A stretch of DNA of 64,000 nt from Branchiostoma floridae (lineage: Eukaryota; Chordata; Leptocardii; Amphioxiformes; Branchiostomatidae), in NCBI RefSeq assembly GCF_000003815.2, contig NC_049982.1, positions 24,135,380 through 24,199,379 on the forward strand. Direction: 5' to 3'. The notes below the pieces were generated by a model, which was not told where the DNA came from, did no database searches, and was given only the letters and a program-made list of their open reading frames with translations. Made by a program: the position numbers and the translations under genes. The stretch's first letter is position 1. Every line of letters begins with the position of its first letter. This document shows positions 13,217-25,404 of the stretch, piece by piece.

Positions 13217-15730
13217 AGGGATAAATAGAGCTTGAATATTCTGAAATAAGAAACCTATCTGCTAAAAGAAGACGAAAGGCAAGGGAATGCTTCATTTGTT
13301 AAACTATGCTCTGTGTGTTCAATTATTTTACAGCCTTATTAGTGATCACTGATTCAAGTAACAATCTTAATCCATTTTATTCTATTGCCCACCATTTAAG
13401 GCACCGTAGATAGCAAACTACATACAGAATGCACATCATCTTCTAGAATACATGATATTTTGTTATGCAAACACTGATTTGTACCGTGTTATGACATTGA
13501 ATAATTGCTACATGCCATTAGGGGCAATTAAATGTAATTTACATTGATGAATGATCACTCTATGGGATGCAGTGCCAGTCAACCCAGATAGAGGGAGCTT
13601 TTTAGTCAGCTTCAGTTGTGGACACCTGGGCTGTATGTAAGGAAGAACCACTTTGGTTCAGAAAAAATTGTCTTCCTGACTGGGTTCTTTTTCTACATTC
13701 AAACTGGATAGATGCTGCTGATATAATGTCAGGGCTTGATTTGCATCATTGATGAGGAAAGTTAATCCTAATTGACACAAATTTCATATTCATTGCATGA
13801 AATATGTAATTCATGTTGAAGGGAATATCATTAATGTATGTATATTGCAGGAATTAGAACCTGATTTATATAATTAACAAAACAATTGGATAATACCCTA
13901 AGCTTGTAATATGATGAAAGTTTCCAAAGATATTTACCCACAGCCATAGGTGAATATCATTTCATGATTATTTATCATAGATTTCGTAGATTTGGATGTC
14001 ATTTGCAAAATATTAATCAAGAAATCATATGATCTTTTCTGAAAGAAAGAGAAAACTTGTAATTTGTAAAAGAGGTCATACAGTATTTGAATTATACATG
14101 ACACTAATATGCTCATTACGACTTCATGTGAATGATGAGCAAATTTAAGGCGACATTTTCTTATTTGATAATGATGGGAACTTTATATTTGAGACATGTG
14201 TAAAAGTTAGTAATAAACTATATAACTTTTTATAAGTCATCGTTTCTATTGCTAGTGGGAAAACCACAGTTGACAAGGGTTTCGGTCATAGAACTGACTA
14301 CATTCTGATTTGTAAGGGCCTGGCATCCCAAAGCAAATGATGAAACCACAGTGCCGTGACACATAAAAGCCAAAGCTGACTACAAAGTGCTGAAAAGTTG
14401 CGTAGGGATGAAACAGGAGGGTGAGGAGTAAATCCTACTGGATCTGTGGATCAGCGGAGCGTCTCCCTGTACTGTCAAACATGCCCTTCAGTGGTGGCAA
14501 CAAGGACAACTGAAAAACGACCAACCCTCAGGCCTATGTATAATGTGATGTGTTCCTTTAGGGCCTACTAGTCTGACCGATATTTGGTTCTGGGGATTTT
14601 GAAGGGAAATAGATGAAGCTGTCAGGCAACATGCAAATGAAACTAGAAACGAACAGACATTCCTGTGATTGATTCAAATGCTACCACAATAGTTACAGAG
14701 TAAGGGTACCATGCTGGTTAGATGTTTCAAGATTCACTTGGATCCAGCTACTGCAGATGCCATCACCCCCTGTAGCTCATTTCCCACTCAGTATGTAGTT
14801 CATAATCCTCCCATCAAGTTTGTATTCTTATCCGCACTCTAGTACATTCCCAACAGGAGATAAACTCCTGATCTGAATGAAATTGCTTCAAAGAGGGAAT
14901 TTTCTTGTAATAAGAGCCTCTTTGCCTCCATGGAAGGAAAAAGATTGTACATTTCACAGACGAGTGATCTAAGATTGCTTTCTGAACTGAACACCACTAT
15001 AGTCTCGGTGCATTGTAGCATGATTATCCTGGGGTGGATGTGTACGAAATTAATGAAAAACGCAATGAATTACTAAATGAGATTGTATGAATTTTCTAAG
15101 AAAGTCTCAAGTCACTATGCGAAAACATACAGATCTTAATATGTAATACAAACTTTATGCAAAGCCCAGACAACCACTGCCAAGGGTCACATGACAGACT
15201 TAGCGTGATTTTCAAGATGGCGACATCAATCTTCGACGACATAAAATAAGATGTGACACACCAAAATGAAGCAAAACATTAACTCACAGGCTATCAAATA
15301 TGTCTACAGACATCGCAATTTATGGAACATTTCAGTGTTTGGCAATAAAACTATGGGGGAACATTGGACACTAAGGCCCAATCTACACACAGTTTTTACC
15401 GATATCTGTGGAGATGTCGGAATGGATCTAGAACGTAGGGGGCCGGACACCCATGGCGCTTGCAGTCATAAACATATAGCGCGATTTTCCAGATGGCATT
15501 ATATGCTAATGAGCCTTCCCAAAGTCAGGAAGCATCTACACGCGCGCGAAGCTGTCGGGGACCCCTGCTAAGCTATCGGTAAGGTATCTTACGAATGGTG
15601 ACCTTTCGGGAGAAATTTTCCCGATATCTTGACGGCGATATTGCAGTTCCATCTAGATGCTGAAAAAAAGCTGTCGGCGAGAGGTTGTTGGCTCGCCAAT
15701 ATCGGGAAAAACCGTGTCTAGATCGTGCGT
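13217..15730. other. Intron, no gene recognised
   Basis: AT-rich single-copy-looking sequence; no splice-bordered open frame or transposon ends seen. Confidence 0.4.
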
Positions 15731-15734
15731 AAGG

Positions 15735-16235
15735 GGGACAATACTGGGGGTATGGAGAGTACTGGGTTTACGGAGAGTACTGGGGGTACGGACACTTCTG
15801 GGGGGTACAGACACTTCTGGGGGTACAGACACTTCTGGGGGTACAGACACTTCTGGGGGTACAGAGTCTGACACTAATGGGGGTACATACACTTCTGGGG
15901 ATACGTACACTATTGGGGGTATGGATGCCACAGGGGGTAAGGACACTACTTGGGGTAGGGTACTACAAAGGGCACAGACACTACAGTGTGTGCGGACAGT
16001 AAAGGGGTTACGGACAGTAAAGGGGTTACGGACACTGCTGGGGGTACAAACACTACATGGGGTACAGACTTTACTGAGGGTACGGACACTACAGGGGGGT
16101 TCGAACACTAAAGAGGGTACTTACACTAAAGGGTCGGACACTACAGGGGGTATGGGTACTATTGGGCATATGAACACAACTGGGGGTACAGACACTGCTG
16201 GGGGTACGGAGACTACTGGGGGTATGGACGATAAA
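15735..16235. repeat. 18-bp minisatellite, array 1
   Basis: Imperfect tandem copies of GGGGGTACAGACACTTCT. The 194-codon plus frame (GGTDTS repeats) and 151-codon minus frame (PPEVSV repeats) are artefacts of an 18-base period. A second array is at 32211-33170 and a fragment at 58061-58102. Confidence 0.92.
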
Positions 16236-16239
16236 TTTT

Positions 16240-17400
16240 GATGTTGATGTTAGAATATATAGATGTAGATCTTGATAACAAAGGTTGAAAGATGTTTTAG
16301 TGCATTTACATTGTTTTTTGTACATGTATGTTGCAATGAAGACCTCTATATGACTACAATGATAAGCCTGAAAAGGATTCATTTATAAACTTCTGTCAGT
16401 TTCGGCGCTCACTTTATATTTTTGTTCCCCCCTTCATGTGCGATGAATACTGTCTACTGTAGAGTCTGGTGGGAATGCAACTTTGAGTATCAAAGTCAAC
16501 ATAATTATAATGCAGCATTTCCTCAATTGCTAAAGAGAAGACAACAAAACACTGCTAATTCAATATCCCTTCCTTATATTACATGCACTAGCATAATGTA
16601 CATTGAAGCCAACCATTCGACCAACACGTAATAACTGTTTTCTTGATGCATTCCCAGCTGTATTACTAACTGTATTCCCACTACTTTATCATCTTCCATT
16701 TCCTTAGATGAAAGAGTCACTGTTACTTTCAAGGTTCTTCTGTACCATGTTTTACATGAGGCTCTGCATGGGGGTGTCCTGGCAACACGGACATTTAGTA
16801 GGACCAGCAAGGATTAATGGTAAATTCAATAAAATTGCATATAACATTAAAGCAAGTAAACTATTAAAGCTTCACAAATCATTTACTGTCAACATTGATT
16901 GAGTTACAAAATGTAAGTGCATCCCTGGCATTCTCAGCCTTTGAATTTGCACATAGTCACCCAGCAAACTCTGACTTGCTTTTTCAGACTTTGCAGTTTG
17001 CACAAGCATGGAGGGTTAAGGTTGGCCAGTACTTCCTGATGATGCTAATGTGATGTTGTCATCTAACGATAAAGTTAGAATGTGCTACAAAGACGTGGAA
17101 TAAATATGACCAATAACGCTTCACGGATAATCAACCGTCAACGTTTAACGTTGAATTAGAGCTGGTTGGCTACGATTAACAGTGAGTTGAAATAAGTCGC
17201 TATGCCACACGTAAAAAGGCTTCCAGACCCTCATTTACAAAATGTATTTTCTGACGTGACAGTGCCCTCCAGACAAATTATGGGTCATATCAAGGAGGTT
17301 GAATATCACGTACATGTATGTCAGACTCTGTAAATGGGCTGCTTTTAATGGGTGTGAGATATTCCTCAACAAGGCTTTTACTGAGTCACTGCTTAATGTG
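16240..17400. other. Intron, no gene recognised
   Basis: No supported exon or mobile element. Confidence 0.35.
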
Positions 17401-17417
17401 TTTGCCTCGTCCTCATT

Positions 17418-17474
17418 GTTGCCACGGTAATGGGTGGGTTCCCGGAAGAGGTGACGTGAATGTTGCTAGGCAAC
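17418..17474 (+). promoter_or_regulatory. Candidate regulatory cluster: two RFX X-boxes, ETS and CRE-like sites
   Basis: GTTGCCACGGTAAT (17418-17431) and the palindromic GTTGCTAGGCAAC (17462-17474) match the RFX X-box. Between them are CCGGAAG (ETS core, 17442-17448) and TGACGTGA (CRE-like, 17452-17459). The cluster is 1.85 kb upstream of the alternative first exon at 19324. Function is inference. Confidence 0.45.
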
Positions 17475-17878
17475 GGCTCTTCATGCTGACTCTGCAACAG
17501 GTTCTATCAATGTTGATTTTTGAGAGAACGTCGATCCCAGCAAACATTATCAGTCCTATGGTGGTGCAATGTTGTATGTGCAAATTCAATGATTCTTAGG
17601 GGCGTCAGGAGATTTTGATATAAAGGACAAGCAGTTACATGCGCCTTTGTTGAAGGAGCAGAAACTTTTATGTACGTACAGTTCAATGACCTCCAGGTAT
17701 TGATTGCAATGGCACATCTATAGAGTATGACATGAAAACATGATGATATATAGAAATCTTTATTGATTGATGAGAATGGTATGTTCATAAAAATAAACTT
17801 TCAATTTGAAACTTTGAAAAATGATATTTGTATAAGGCACCACAAAAATGATAAAGCAACACAATTTTTCCTCTGTGA

Positions 17879-17995
17879 AAGAGCCATTTAGTGTCTGTCT
17901 GACTGTTTGTGTTTGTACGTGGCCAAATGTAACACAAGAAGTTATGGATGGATGGATTGTGATCATATTTGGTGGATCTCAAGGAGATAAAGATT
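17879..17995 (+). repeat. Dispersed repeat with ATGGATTGTGATCATATTTGG core
   Basis: A TG/TCTG-rich head followed by a GGATGGATTGTGATCATATT word, like the longer copy at 35935-36130. Probably a dispersed lancelet repeat; the open frame over it is not a gene. Confidence 0.5.
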
Positions 17996-18112
17996 TGATT
18001 TATTCAACTCAGTACGGTAAAAAAGAAATACAGCCAATGTTTCTTCTGTGTTGGACATGCTATTAAGTCTTGCTTGATTTGACAGTTTGCTTTTTGAGCA
18101 TTATGTGGTACA

Positions 18113-18157
18113 TTATATTATATATAATTATATATATATATATACATGTATATATTT
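18113..18157. repeat. AT microsatellite
   Basis: Pure TA runs interrupted by ACATGT. Confidence 0.85.
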
Positions 18158-18159
18158 AG

Positions 18160-19300
18160 CTTAACAGTTACTAGGTTTGGTCCTCCTATCTTGTTTTGGG
18201 AACTGCAGTGACATTTTTGTTCAAAGCTCTGAAAGAGTATATTTCTCAATACAGGAGAATTGATGTGAACCAAAGAAACCCCTGAAAGATATCTGGATCA
18301 TGTAAGCGTGACTGTTAAGTACATGACTTGTATACTGTGACTTGCCGGTTGCCAGCTCCCGTATCTGAAGGCAGTTATTATCAACAGCACCAGCTATAAT
18401 CAGTCGTCCTCCAGACTCCAGGGAGCCAGCCATTCATGTTTGATGATAGATGCAAATAATGATGAGTGTGCTGTTCACGTTCCACATCCGCACACTTGTT
18501 ACTCACTCACTCAGCTCTGTGACTCACAACATTGAAGTCACCTTGGTGGGGTATAACTAACTGGTTGATCTGCATCAGGGGTTGACCCGCTTACCTTAGC
18601 ATGTGTCCCCAGGGTCTCGTATGCCTTAATTCATCTCAGATCAGTAGTGAGAAGCCCACTCATTTAGCGCCACTGTTCTGTATTACAGGATCATTTGATA
18701 TTAGTAACCTGTGGATTCGGTAATGGAAGGCTGAGCATTTATTATGTTTAATCAGGCATAATCTGCTTGGTCTACTGATTTGATTTCTGTACGGGTTTTG
18801 AGCAGACAGTACACATGTGGCTGTAGTGTACACACAGTGTATGCAGTTGTGCGGAGAATAGAGTTTCGGTTACAGGTATCCTTTTACGCCATTGTGTTAA
18901 GCGTATTGACACAGTGCGGTTGATTTGCTAAGGTTACGTCCACTTGCCATACAGGCTACGCTTCTGAAGCTTCGCTTGCAGAGTGACAGAGGTACATTTG
19001 GAGTAATCCACGGGTAGTGCCTGCCATACCATGTGCAACTGGTTGTAGTACTCCGTCATTGATTTTTTGAAGGCACTTGTTGTTCTTGTACAGTAGCCAG
19101 GCTGTTCCTGCTGTCATTGTTGAAGGAAACAAAATCCAGATTGAAATGTAAGATCATTTTATCATGCCGCTGTAGTAGCCAGAATCGAAAACAAAACAAC
19201 CCAAAATTGCGGAGAGATTCTGTGCAAAATTGGCACATATATAGGATTATCCAGTTGAGCGAGTGAGTGAGTAGTTCTGACAGAGCACAGACCTGTGTGT
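18160..19300. other. Region upstream of first exon 2, candidate promoter
   Basis: No gene recognised. The alternative first exon at 19324 must be transcribed from somewhere in this stretch or further upstream; no TATA box is convincing. A 70-codon minus-strand frame at 18433-18221 is mentioned under rejected items. Confidence 0.35.
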
Positions 19301-19323
19301 AATAACGGACGTGACAGAGCAGC

Positions 19324-19498
19324 ATGCAACGGTCACGGAAGGCAGCCAAGGAGGAAAACTCTTTGCCCTACAAATACCAACCTCCAACCAAGGAAAAGGA
19401 TGGCCAGAAACATTTGGTTCAGAGAAAGGATTCCACAACGTATCGGAGATGTTTCCGACTCTTCCAGTGGTTTCAAAAGTGCTTTGTACCAGAGAAAG
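19324..19498 (+). CDS. KCNIP-like: KChIP alternative first coding exon 2 (58 codons, Cys-containing)
   Basis: An ATG at 19324 is preceded by an in-frame TGA at 19312-19314, so this is the natural start. The frame runs 58 codons and ends with a lone G at a strong donor, AAAG|GTAAGA (19498/19499), which joins 51978 in frame. The end of the exon reads RRCFRLFQWFQKCFVPEK; a basic-aromatic stretch with two cysteines just before the core resembles the cysteine-containing segment found at this place in vertebrate KChIP2, 3 and 4, where cysteines can be palmitoylated. The middle is Lys/Pro rich. Because the upstream frame is closed and no acceptor is obvious, it is likely served by its own promoter. 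The predicted protein is 254 residues. Lipidation is inference from the family. Confidence 0.8.
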
Positions 19499-20040
19499 GT
19501 AAGATTCTAGAACCTACACAAATGTGTACTATGCAATGTTGTGATCTTGGGGAGGGTACCTGTTTTGAAACTGTAGCACTGATAAATTAGATACAAAATG
19601 CCCAGTAGTTTTACATCTACAGTGTACTACTGAAAATCGTTTTCAAAGACTTGATTTTGTGATAGGAGGGAAATATGTGGCATTTGCACTTTGCAAGGTA
19701 GGGGTCTGCCCTAAATGGCAAAAGTCTGTGTGCAAATTATTCATTTTTTTGTAACAATTGGTTAGGTAAGGTCTCTGGAGTCTGGTGTTTTTTGAATAAT
19801 ATGAATAATTTGACATCCCCGATGTACATATAGTATTACATAATTTGCAAGTCATTCCTTCATTCGGCTGCAGAATGACTGCTAGGTACATTGTATATTG
19901 TACATTGTGTATTTATTGGGATTTTTATAAACATAAGACATTCGATATCCAGACCAGTGCTGCCTTAACCTTTGGTACAGATTCCTGAATCGGATAACAC
20001 TGATGTTAAGAAGGCCAAATGGACTTTGCAGTCAGTCTGT
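19499..20040. other. Intron, no gene recognised
   Basis: Nothing supported by splice sites or motifs. Confidence 0.35.
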
Positions 20041-20044
20041 TATC

Positions 20045-20124
20045 ACAACTTTACATTCTAGGACATTCTTTCTGTACACTGATATATCAGTGTACAGAAA
20101 GAATGTCCTAGAATGTAAAGTTGT
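20045..20124. repeat. 80-bp perfect palindrome, no spacer
   Basis: Two 40-base arms beginning ACAACTTTACATTCTAGGAC are exact reverse complements with their centre between 20084 and 20085. The symmetry ends sharply outside 20045 and 20124. It could extrude a cruciform, be a small foldback element, or be a sequencing/assembly foldback. Confidence 0.95.
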
Positions 20125-21200
20125 TTTTTGTTAGTAACGTTAGTTGTCTTTCTGCCAGAACTGATTAGGCTTGGCAGCTGTTCCTGTGTTCTGGAGGTTG
20201 TTCAAGAGATTTGCTTGCTTACATTTTGATATCAAGCAATTACTACATGTACATGGCTGGAATATGTTGGAATTGTCAGCCAATGTGCACATTTCAAAAC
20301 ATCTTTAAAACATCCTGTCTTCTTTCTGTCAAAGCATAATTCATTTTGAGATTTTTTTAGAACTATCTTAGATTTATCAAAAACATCACAAGATATTACA
20401 CAAAATCTTGAGATTTTTCAATGTGATTTTTGGTTCTTCAATACTCAACTAATTTTACAGCGTTCAAAATACTTCCTAATCTTGAACATTTTACATTGGC
20501 AGGCAATACGATACATGAACATTTAACAGATTTAAAAATTTGATGGAGTTTTCATTTACATAATCAACTTAATACAATGCACCTTGTCTACATACTGCTA
20601 TTTAGCAAAGTAGTTAGATAGGGAATTGGGCTATTTCTGTAATGCTCTGTGTGTTGACAATGTCTTCATCCTTTATTAATCTTACATAGTGTAATACCTC
20701 ATACCAAATTTCATAGATGTCCTTCAATAGCTTCTTATGTTATGTCACTAATATTAAAAACATAACCTTCTCTGAGAAGAAGGTTAATGAAAGACAATTT
20801 TCCATCTACATGGCGTACATGTACATGTAGGTTATCAGTGATGTGAGTCACCCGCACTCAACTCTAGAGTGTAAAACATGGCACAAGTGTTGAATGACAC
20901 TTTTACCTGAGGGTTTTATATAGTGCTATAACAGGCTTTGGATTTTATGGGGTTTTATGGTTACATGTATGGTATAGTAGAAGGAGCTGACATCATGACA
21001 TGTAAATGTTACCAGGGGCATGTACAGTCATTATCTAATGTGACAGATAGAGGCCAGAAATAATAACACATTAATCATTAATATTCACTGCACAATGGCT
21101 GTGTATATCAAAGGTCATGCAAGGTCATGCAAGTGTTAGGTTTTATAGGGCTCATTCTTGCACACTTATTATCATGTTTTATTTTATTGTATACAATTAA

Positions 21201-21405
21201 CGCTAGTTCACCTTTATCCGAGGGGTAAGCTATATCCATTGCTTTTCAAAACAGCCCATTTAGGATATCAAGTTGACGGACGGTAGTTTCAAATTGTAAT
21301 ATTTTCAAGAATATAGCAGTTTGAACTCACATTTAATAGAAAATGATATGTCTAAATACCCTGCTTTTGAAAACAACGAATCCCATGGATAAAGGTGAAA
21401 TAGCA
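21201..21405. mobile_element. CTAGTTCACCTTTATCCG MITE, copy 1
   Basis: Left end CGCTAGTTCACCTTTATCCG; right end GGATAAAGGTGAAATAGC. Internal words GATATCAAGTTGACGGACGG and TAGTTTCAAATTGTAATATT recur in the copies at 25921, 46568 and 60972. Confidence 0.8.
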
Positions 21406-21477
21406 TTATACCTACAGTGTAGTAAGGACTGATGTAGGTATGCATGTGTGTACACAATCATCATCTATCTATTATTA

Positions 21478-21517
21478 TCATAACTGGCTTCTATCATAGG
21501 ATAGAAGCCAGTTATGA
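21478..21517. repeat. Hairpin, 18-bp arms and 4-nt loop
   Basis: TCATAACTGGCTTCTATC, loop ATAG, then the exact reverse complement. No poly-T tract follows; not a bacterial terminator. Possibly a foldback remnant. Confidence 0.85.
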
Positions 21518-21519
21518 GT

Positions 21520-24170
21520 ATCAATAACATAATTACCACGACATGCTATACTCAGGAAGAAAGTCATTTAAATGGTAAATTGAAATTAAATACATAATTA
21601 AATAGGACATTAAGGCTGACAATTAAGACCAAAGCCCCCATGATGTGTGTTAAGCATGTTTTTCGCTGTATCTCCTTATTGACTTGAACCCCTGTGGAAA
21701 GACAATTAACTCTTCACGAAGCCTATAATTTCTAATGTTTATTGCCTGCTGATAAATGTCCCTGTTGTAACAGATTAGAATTTCCACTGGACCAATTTTT
21801 TCACACTGAGTGATATGTAAGGTGAAGTAATAAAAACAAGAAGTTTATTCCCTGGGGGCTTAGTTTGCATGAGACATATACATCAGTGATAGGGATAATG
21901 TTATCCTATGCCTATTAAGCTCTCTTTAACTGTGGGATACCAAAGGACATATCATTCCAGCCTTCGGGTATATCATTTGGACAGTGCCCATCTCCGTTTC
22001 TATAACTCTGAGCGACAGAAGCCTCGGGGGCATTAAGGGGCTTCATCGCTACCAGTGGTTACAGTGTGTTATAATCTTCCATTCTGACTTGTGCTGAGTT
22101 CTAAGCAGGGAAAGCAAAATTAGGATGCACCATTTCTAAAGTTTCTTGAGTTTGAATCTGTAGCCACCTGAATACAAGTACAGAGACTAACCACTAACCC
22201 ATTGCACTCGTCTATTTGTCACTTTCCATACTGAGCATAACATCCAATTACAAGGAGCAAATGGAAATTTGATGTTAGGATTGAGCCTAAGTTACTTAAA
22301 ACTGTAGTATGGTCCAAGAATAATTGTATAGTCAGTGAGCTTGTTTTTTTGAGTGAAGTTAAATGAAATTGCTTTGATGAAGATGAAATTTACAACTTGA
22401 AGGCATTATAAACACATTTACAAACTTTAGGCCTCCAAATCTTATAATGTCTAATAGCACATCTTGTTCACAGAATGATCTAGTTTTGCGAGAGAACGAG
22501 GTTAGGTCCGAGGCTTGGGTAGATCATAGTTATCAGTTTATTATGATTTGTGTCCGTACCTGCATGAGATCTGATGAGTTTGCTATGTATGTGATACAAA
22601 CAAATGAGAGAATATACCCTAATGTTAGGTCAGAATTTTTGCTTAGAATCACTGCAAAGTTATTTTAGACAAAACTATGCGTTGCTGATTTGCCGTAAAT
22701 GACTGAATGACAGTCTGAAGACATAATTCAACCTTTTAGAGCTCTATTTAGCATTAACTGTGCCCTATAATTACAAAAGTGATGTTGACAGGTTCATGCA
22801 TTACATTCTACATGACTCATCAGGCGATGAGCAGTGTGACCTCTGGGAACATGTAGTACATTTGTTAGATAGGGATCAACCAAGCAACATTATTGTGAAT
22901 GCAAAATGTTGTGTACAGATGGGAAGATAGTTGTAAAAAAAAATTGTTACGTAACGTTTAGAACTGTAATCTTTATGAAAAATTGTAAATTAAATATTAC
23001 GTTTTTGACATCCATTCCTAACTTGTCATATACGTGGTAGCCTAAGAGGGAAACATGATATGACATATGGCAATAAATCATACGCACCTGATGTAATTAT
23101 CAGGTTATTATATGATTTCTCTGAGGACCCATTTATTTTATTTAAGTTTGGCTCAGTCAAATGGTCAACAAGGCAATCAGAGATGGCATACTTCACACCG
23201 TCTTCATACTTCATACCGTCATGCTTTCAGATGAGCAACCCCTCCAATCTGACAGACAAGCATTCGGGAAGACTCAAACACACTTACCGGTACTGTACAC
23301 AGGTACATGGCAAGCACACACATGCACACACAAGTGTGCACACACAGTCAGACAAACACACATACAAAATTTAATTATTTTGTAAATATGCATACAATGT
23401 ACTGTCACACACACACACTCACACACACACACATACAATTGCAAATTAGTTACAATGTATTACACATGCTCACAGTGTGTACTCGTGACATATTACGCAC
23501 ACATACGTTCTTAGACACTTAGACACACAGACAATATACGATGTGCACTGTGCAAACACACAGGCATGTTCACCTAAAAAGTAACAAATTTTAAACTTAA
23601 AGATATGCTACATGCACTAACCAGCAGCATCAGTAAATCCCTAAAGGTATAATAATAATAGTGCACATTTCTGATGCTGAGACATTATTGAGAAACACAG
23701 ACCATTTTTAAAAGAACTGTGACTGTGTTCTGGTATCTGGCTGAAATCTAAAGTTTTTGTCACACATTTACAACATAATGCCACTGATGCTACCTGTAGC
23801 TTGAATATTCAAATATTTTTGGGAATAAATTTGATGTCAATCACACGGCCTGTTCAGTCATACTTTATTTGTATTGCTTTATTATTGCATGCCTTATTTA
23901 CATAAAGGAAATGACAAAAATATCCTGGATATCTCATTCGACATATGTGGGCTACATATGGCCCTGTACATAAAGGCTTGCTATATCTACATTCTTAACA
24001 CAACCAACATTAAGCTTAAATTTAGTCCTCTCATCTATGATACCGTCTGGTACTAGGTCCTAAATACTCTTACAAGAGCTTTTCTTTTGAAATGAAAAGG
24101 TCGAACTCATTTCAGTGTCCCTGTTACTGTCAACACAGTGTGGCCAGCTATTAACTCCTGTTAGATTAAT
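21520..24170. other. Intron, no gene recognised
   Basis: Contains a CA-rich microsatellite at about 23284-23560 but no supported exon. Open frames near 23060-23520 are microsatellite-derived. Confidence 0.4.
23284..23560. repeat. CA-rich microsatellite, interrupted
   Basis: CACA runs interspersed with CACT and CATACA. Confidence 0.75.
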
Positions 24171-24179
24171 GGTCCCAAA

Positions 24180-24480
24180 CCGTGATTGGTCAGAGTCATA
24201 TCTGGCTCAACCAATCACTAGTCATTTCCATTCCCACCTCACCATTGACTCTCTAACATCACCATGGTAACCACAGAGAGTCCTCCATTGGGCAAGCATG
24301 AGATCTTGTCGTTGTCATGGTTATTGGTCCCGCGAGACTTTGCTTGGAGCGGGACTCGGGGTCATTGCTTGATGAGCGATCCCCCGTGGTCGTTTTGCAA
24401 AGCGCAGGTGTGTTCTTAATCTGCCTGTTTTTCCAGCAAAGTCCATTCATTTTCCCTTTGCTGGGTGTTTGGAGCATTGA
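24180..24480 (+). promoter_or_regulatory. Candidate promoter of KChIP first exon 3
   Basis: A short interval holds GATTGGTC, AACCAATCAC, CCATTGGG and TTATTGGTCC (CCAAT boxes on both strands), the X-box-like CCATGGTAACC (24262-24272) and GTTGTCATGGTTAT (24311-24324), then a CpG-bearing stretch (CCCGCGAG, GATCCCCCGTGG). This lies 140-440 bases before the ATG at 24618. CCAAT plus X-box spacing is typical of NF-Y/RFX promoters; assignment is inference. Confidence 0.45.
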
Positions 24481-24617
24481 GTGCCAGTTCTCTCTCTCTC
24501 TTCACATGTGGCTAAGGACAGATTTATATGTCCATAAAAGCTGTTTACAGAATAGAAAGGCCTCCAGATAGATCAACAGTTATTAGAGCGGTGATTTGAA
24601 AACAACAACAGTTTGGG

Positions 24618-24693
24618 ATGTACAGCTGCTGTAAGAAGAGGTGGACCCTAAGTCGGTGGTTGGTCGGCCATCTTCGACTTAACAATCATCAAG
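24618..24693 (+). CDS. KCNIP-like: KChIP alternative first coding exon 3 (25 codons, short)
   Basis: This short open frame starts at ATG 24618, with an in-frame TGA just upstream at 24597-24599. It encodes 25 codons beginning MYSCCKKRW and ends with a lone G at CAAG|GTAATC (24693/24694). That phase is again the one required by the exon at 51978, giving a predicted protein of 221 residues. The Cys-Cys followed by Lys-Lys-Arg near the N-terminus looks like a palmitoylation and membrane-attachment signal, which would fit KChIP biology. A CCAAT-rich, X-box-containing block lies 150-450 bases upstream. The exon is short, so a chance match is possible; donor strength is moderate (GTAATC). Known N-terminal diversity of vertebrate KChIPs by alternative first exons supports the idea. 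Confidence 0.55.
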
Positions 24694-25404
24694 GTAATCT
24701 TTACTAAAGAACTTGTCACCGAGGCTTGTTGTATTGGTACTTGTCATTTCATTATGCTCCGTCAAATGTGTTATCAGCAAGAGTGCATGTGGAAAGTATG
24801 TCCACCATGTTTCCACCTGTAATTGTGGTATTATTGTCTGTATCAGATATGCAGCAAAAGGGCATTTGTAAATTAGGTGACACTGTCCTGTGTAATTATT
24901 TGTCTAGATATAAATGGCTTAATGCATAGAGATGTTTATGTTTTATCATTGTGTATGTCCATTATTAAGTGTTACAATAATTGTGTTGATAACATGATAC
25001 ATCTATCAGATATACAGCAAAATAGTGTTTTGTTTTCTAGATGAGGTGACATTCATACAGTACAGTTACTGTCAGTGGCTTGAGCGCCAACGTGAGATAA
25101 ATATGTCGCTCATGCCCTGATTCTGTAAGCACTCTGTGTCTGGAATGGCACAGGCAGCAAAGCATTGTCTGGCACATTAAGGCTAATTGCTTCTGGGATG
25201 TATACATGTACTACATGTATCTGGCAGCCCATTTGACGGTGCAACAAGTGGGTCTGTGTTTATACCTGAAAGATGTTCAGGTACAGGTATAGGACCTCGC
25301 ACAGCAGTTTATCTATCATAGGTACAGGTCTGGACCTACATGTAGACACTAAGACACACTCATAATATAGATAAGCTTAACCAATTAGATATTAGCATGT
25401 AGCT

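Noticed and set aside
15657-16241. 194-codon plus-strand frame rich in Gly-Gly-Thr-Asp-Thr
   Set aside because: Product of the 18-bp minisatellite; the opposite strand is equally open.
18221-18433. Minus-strand frame resembling part of a WD40 repeat (AGAVDNNCLQIRELATGK)
   Set aside because: Single weak resemblance, stop codon directly before its ATG, no splice borders; likely chance, although a protein search would settle it.
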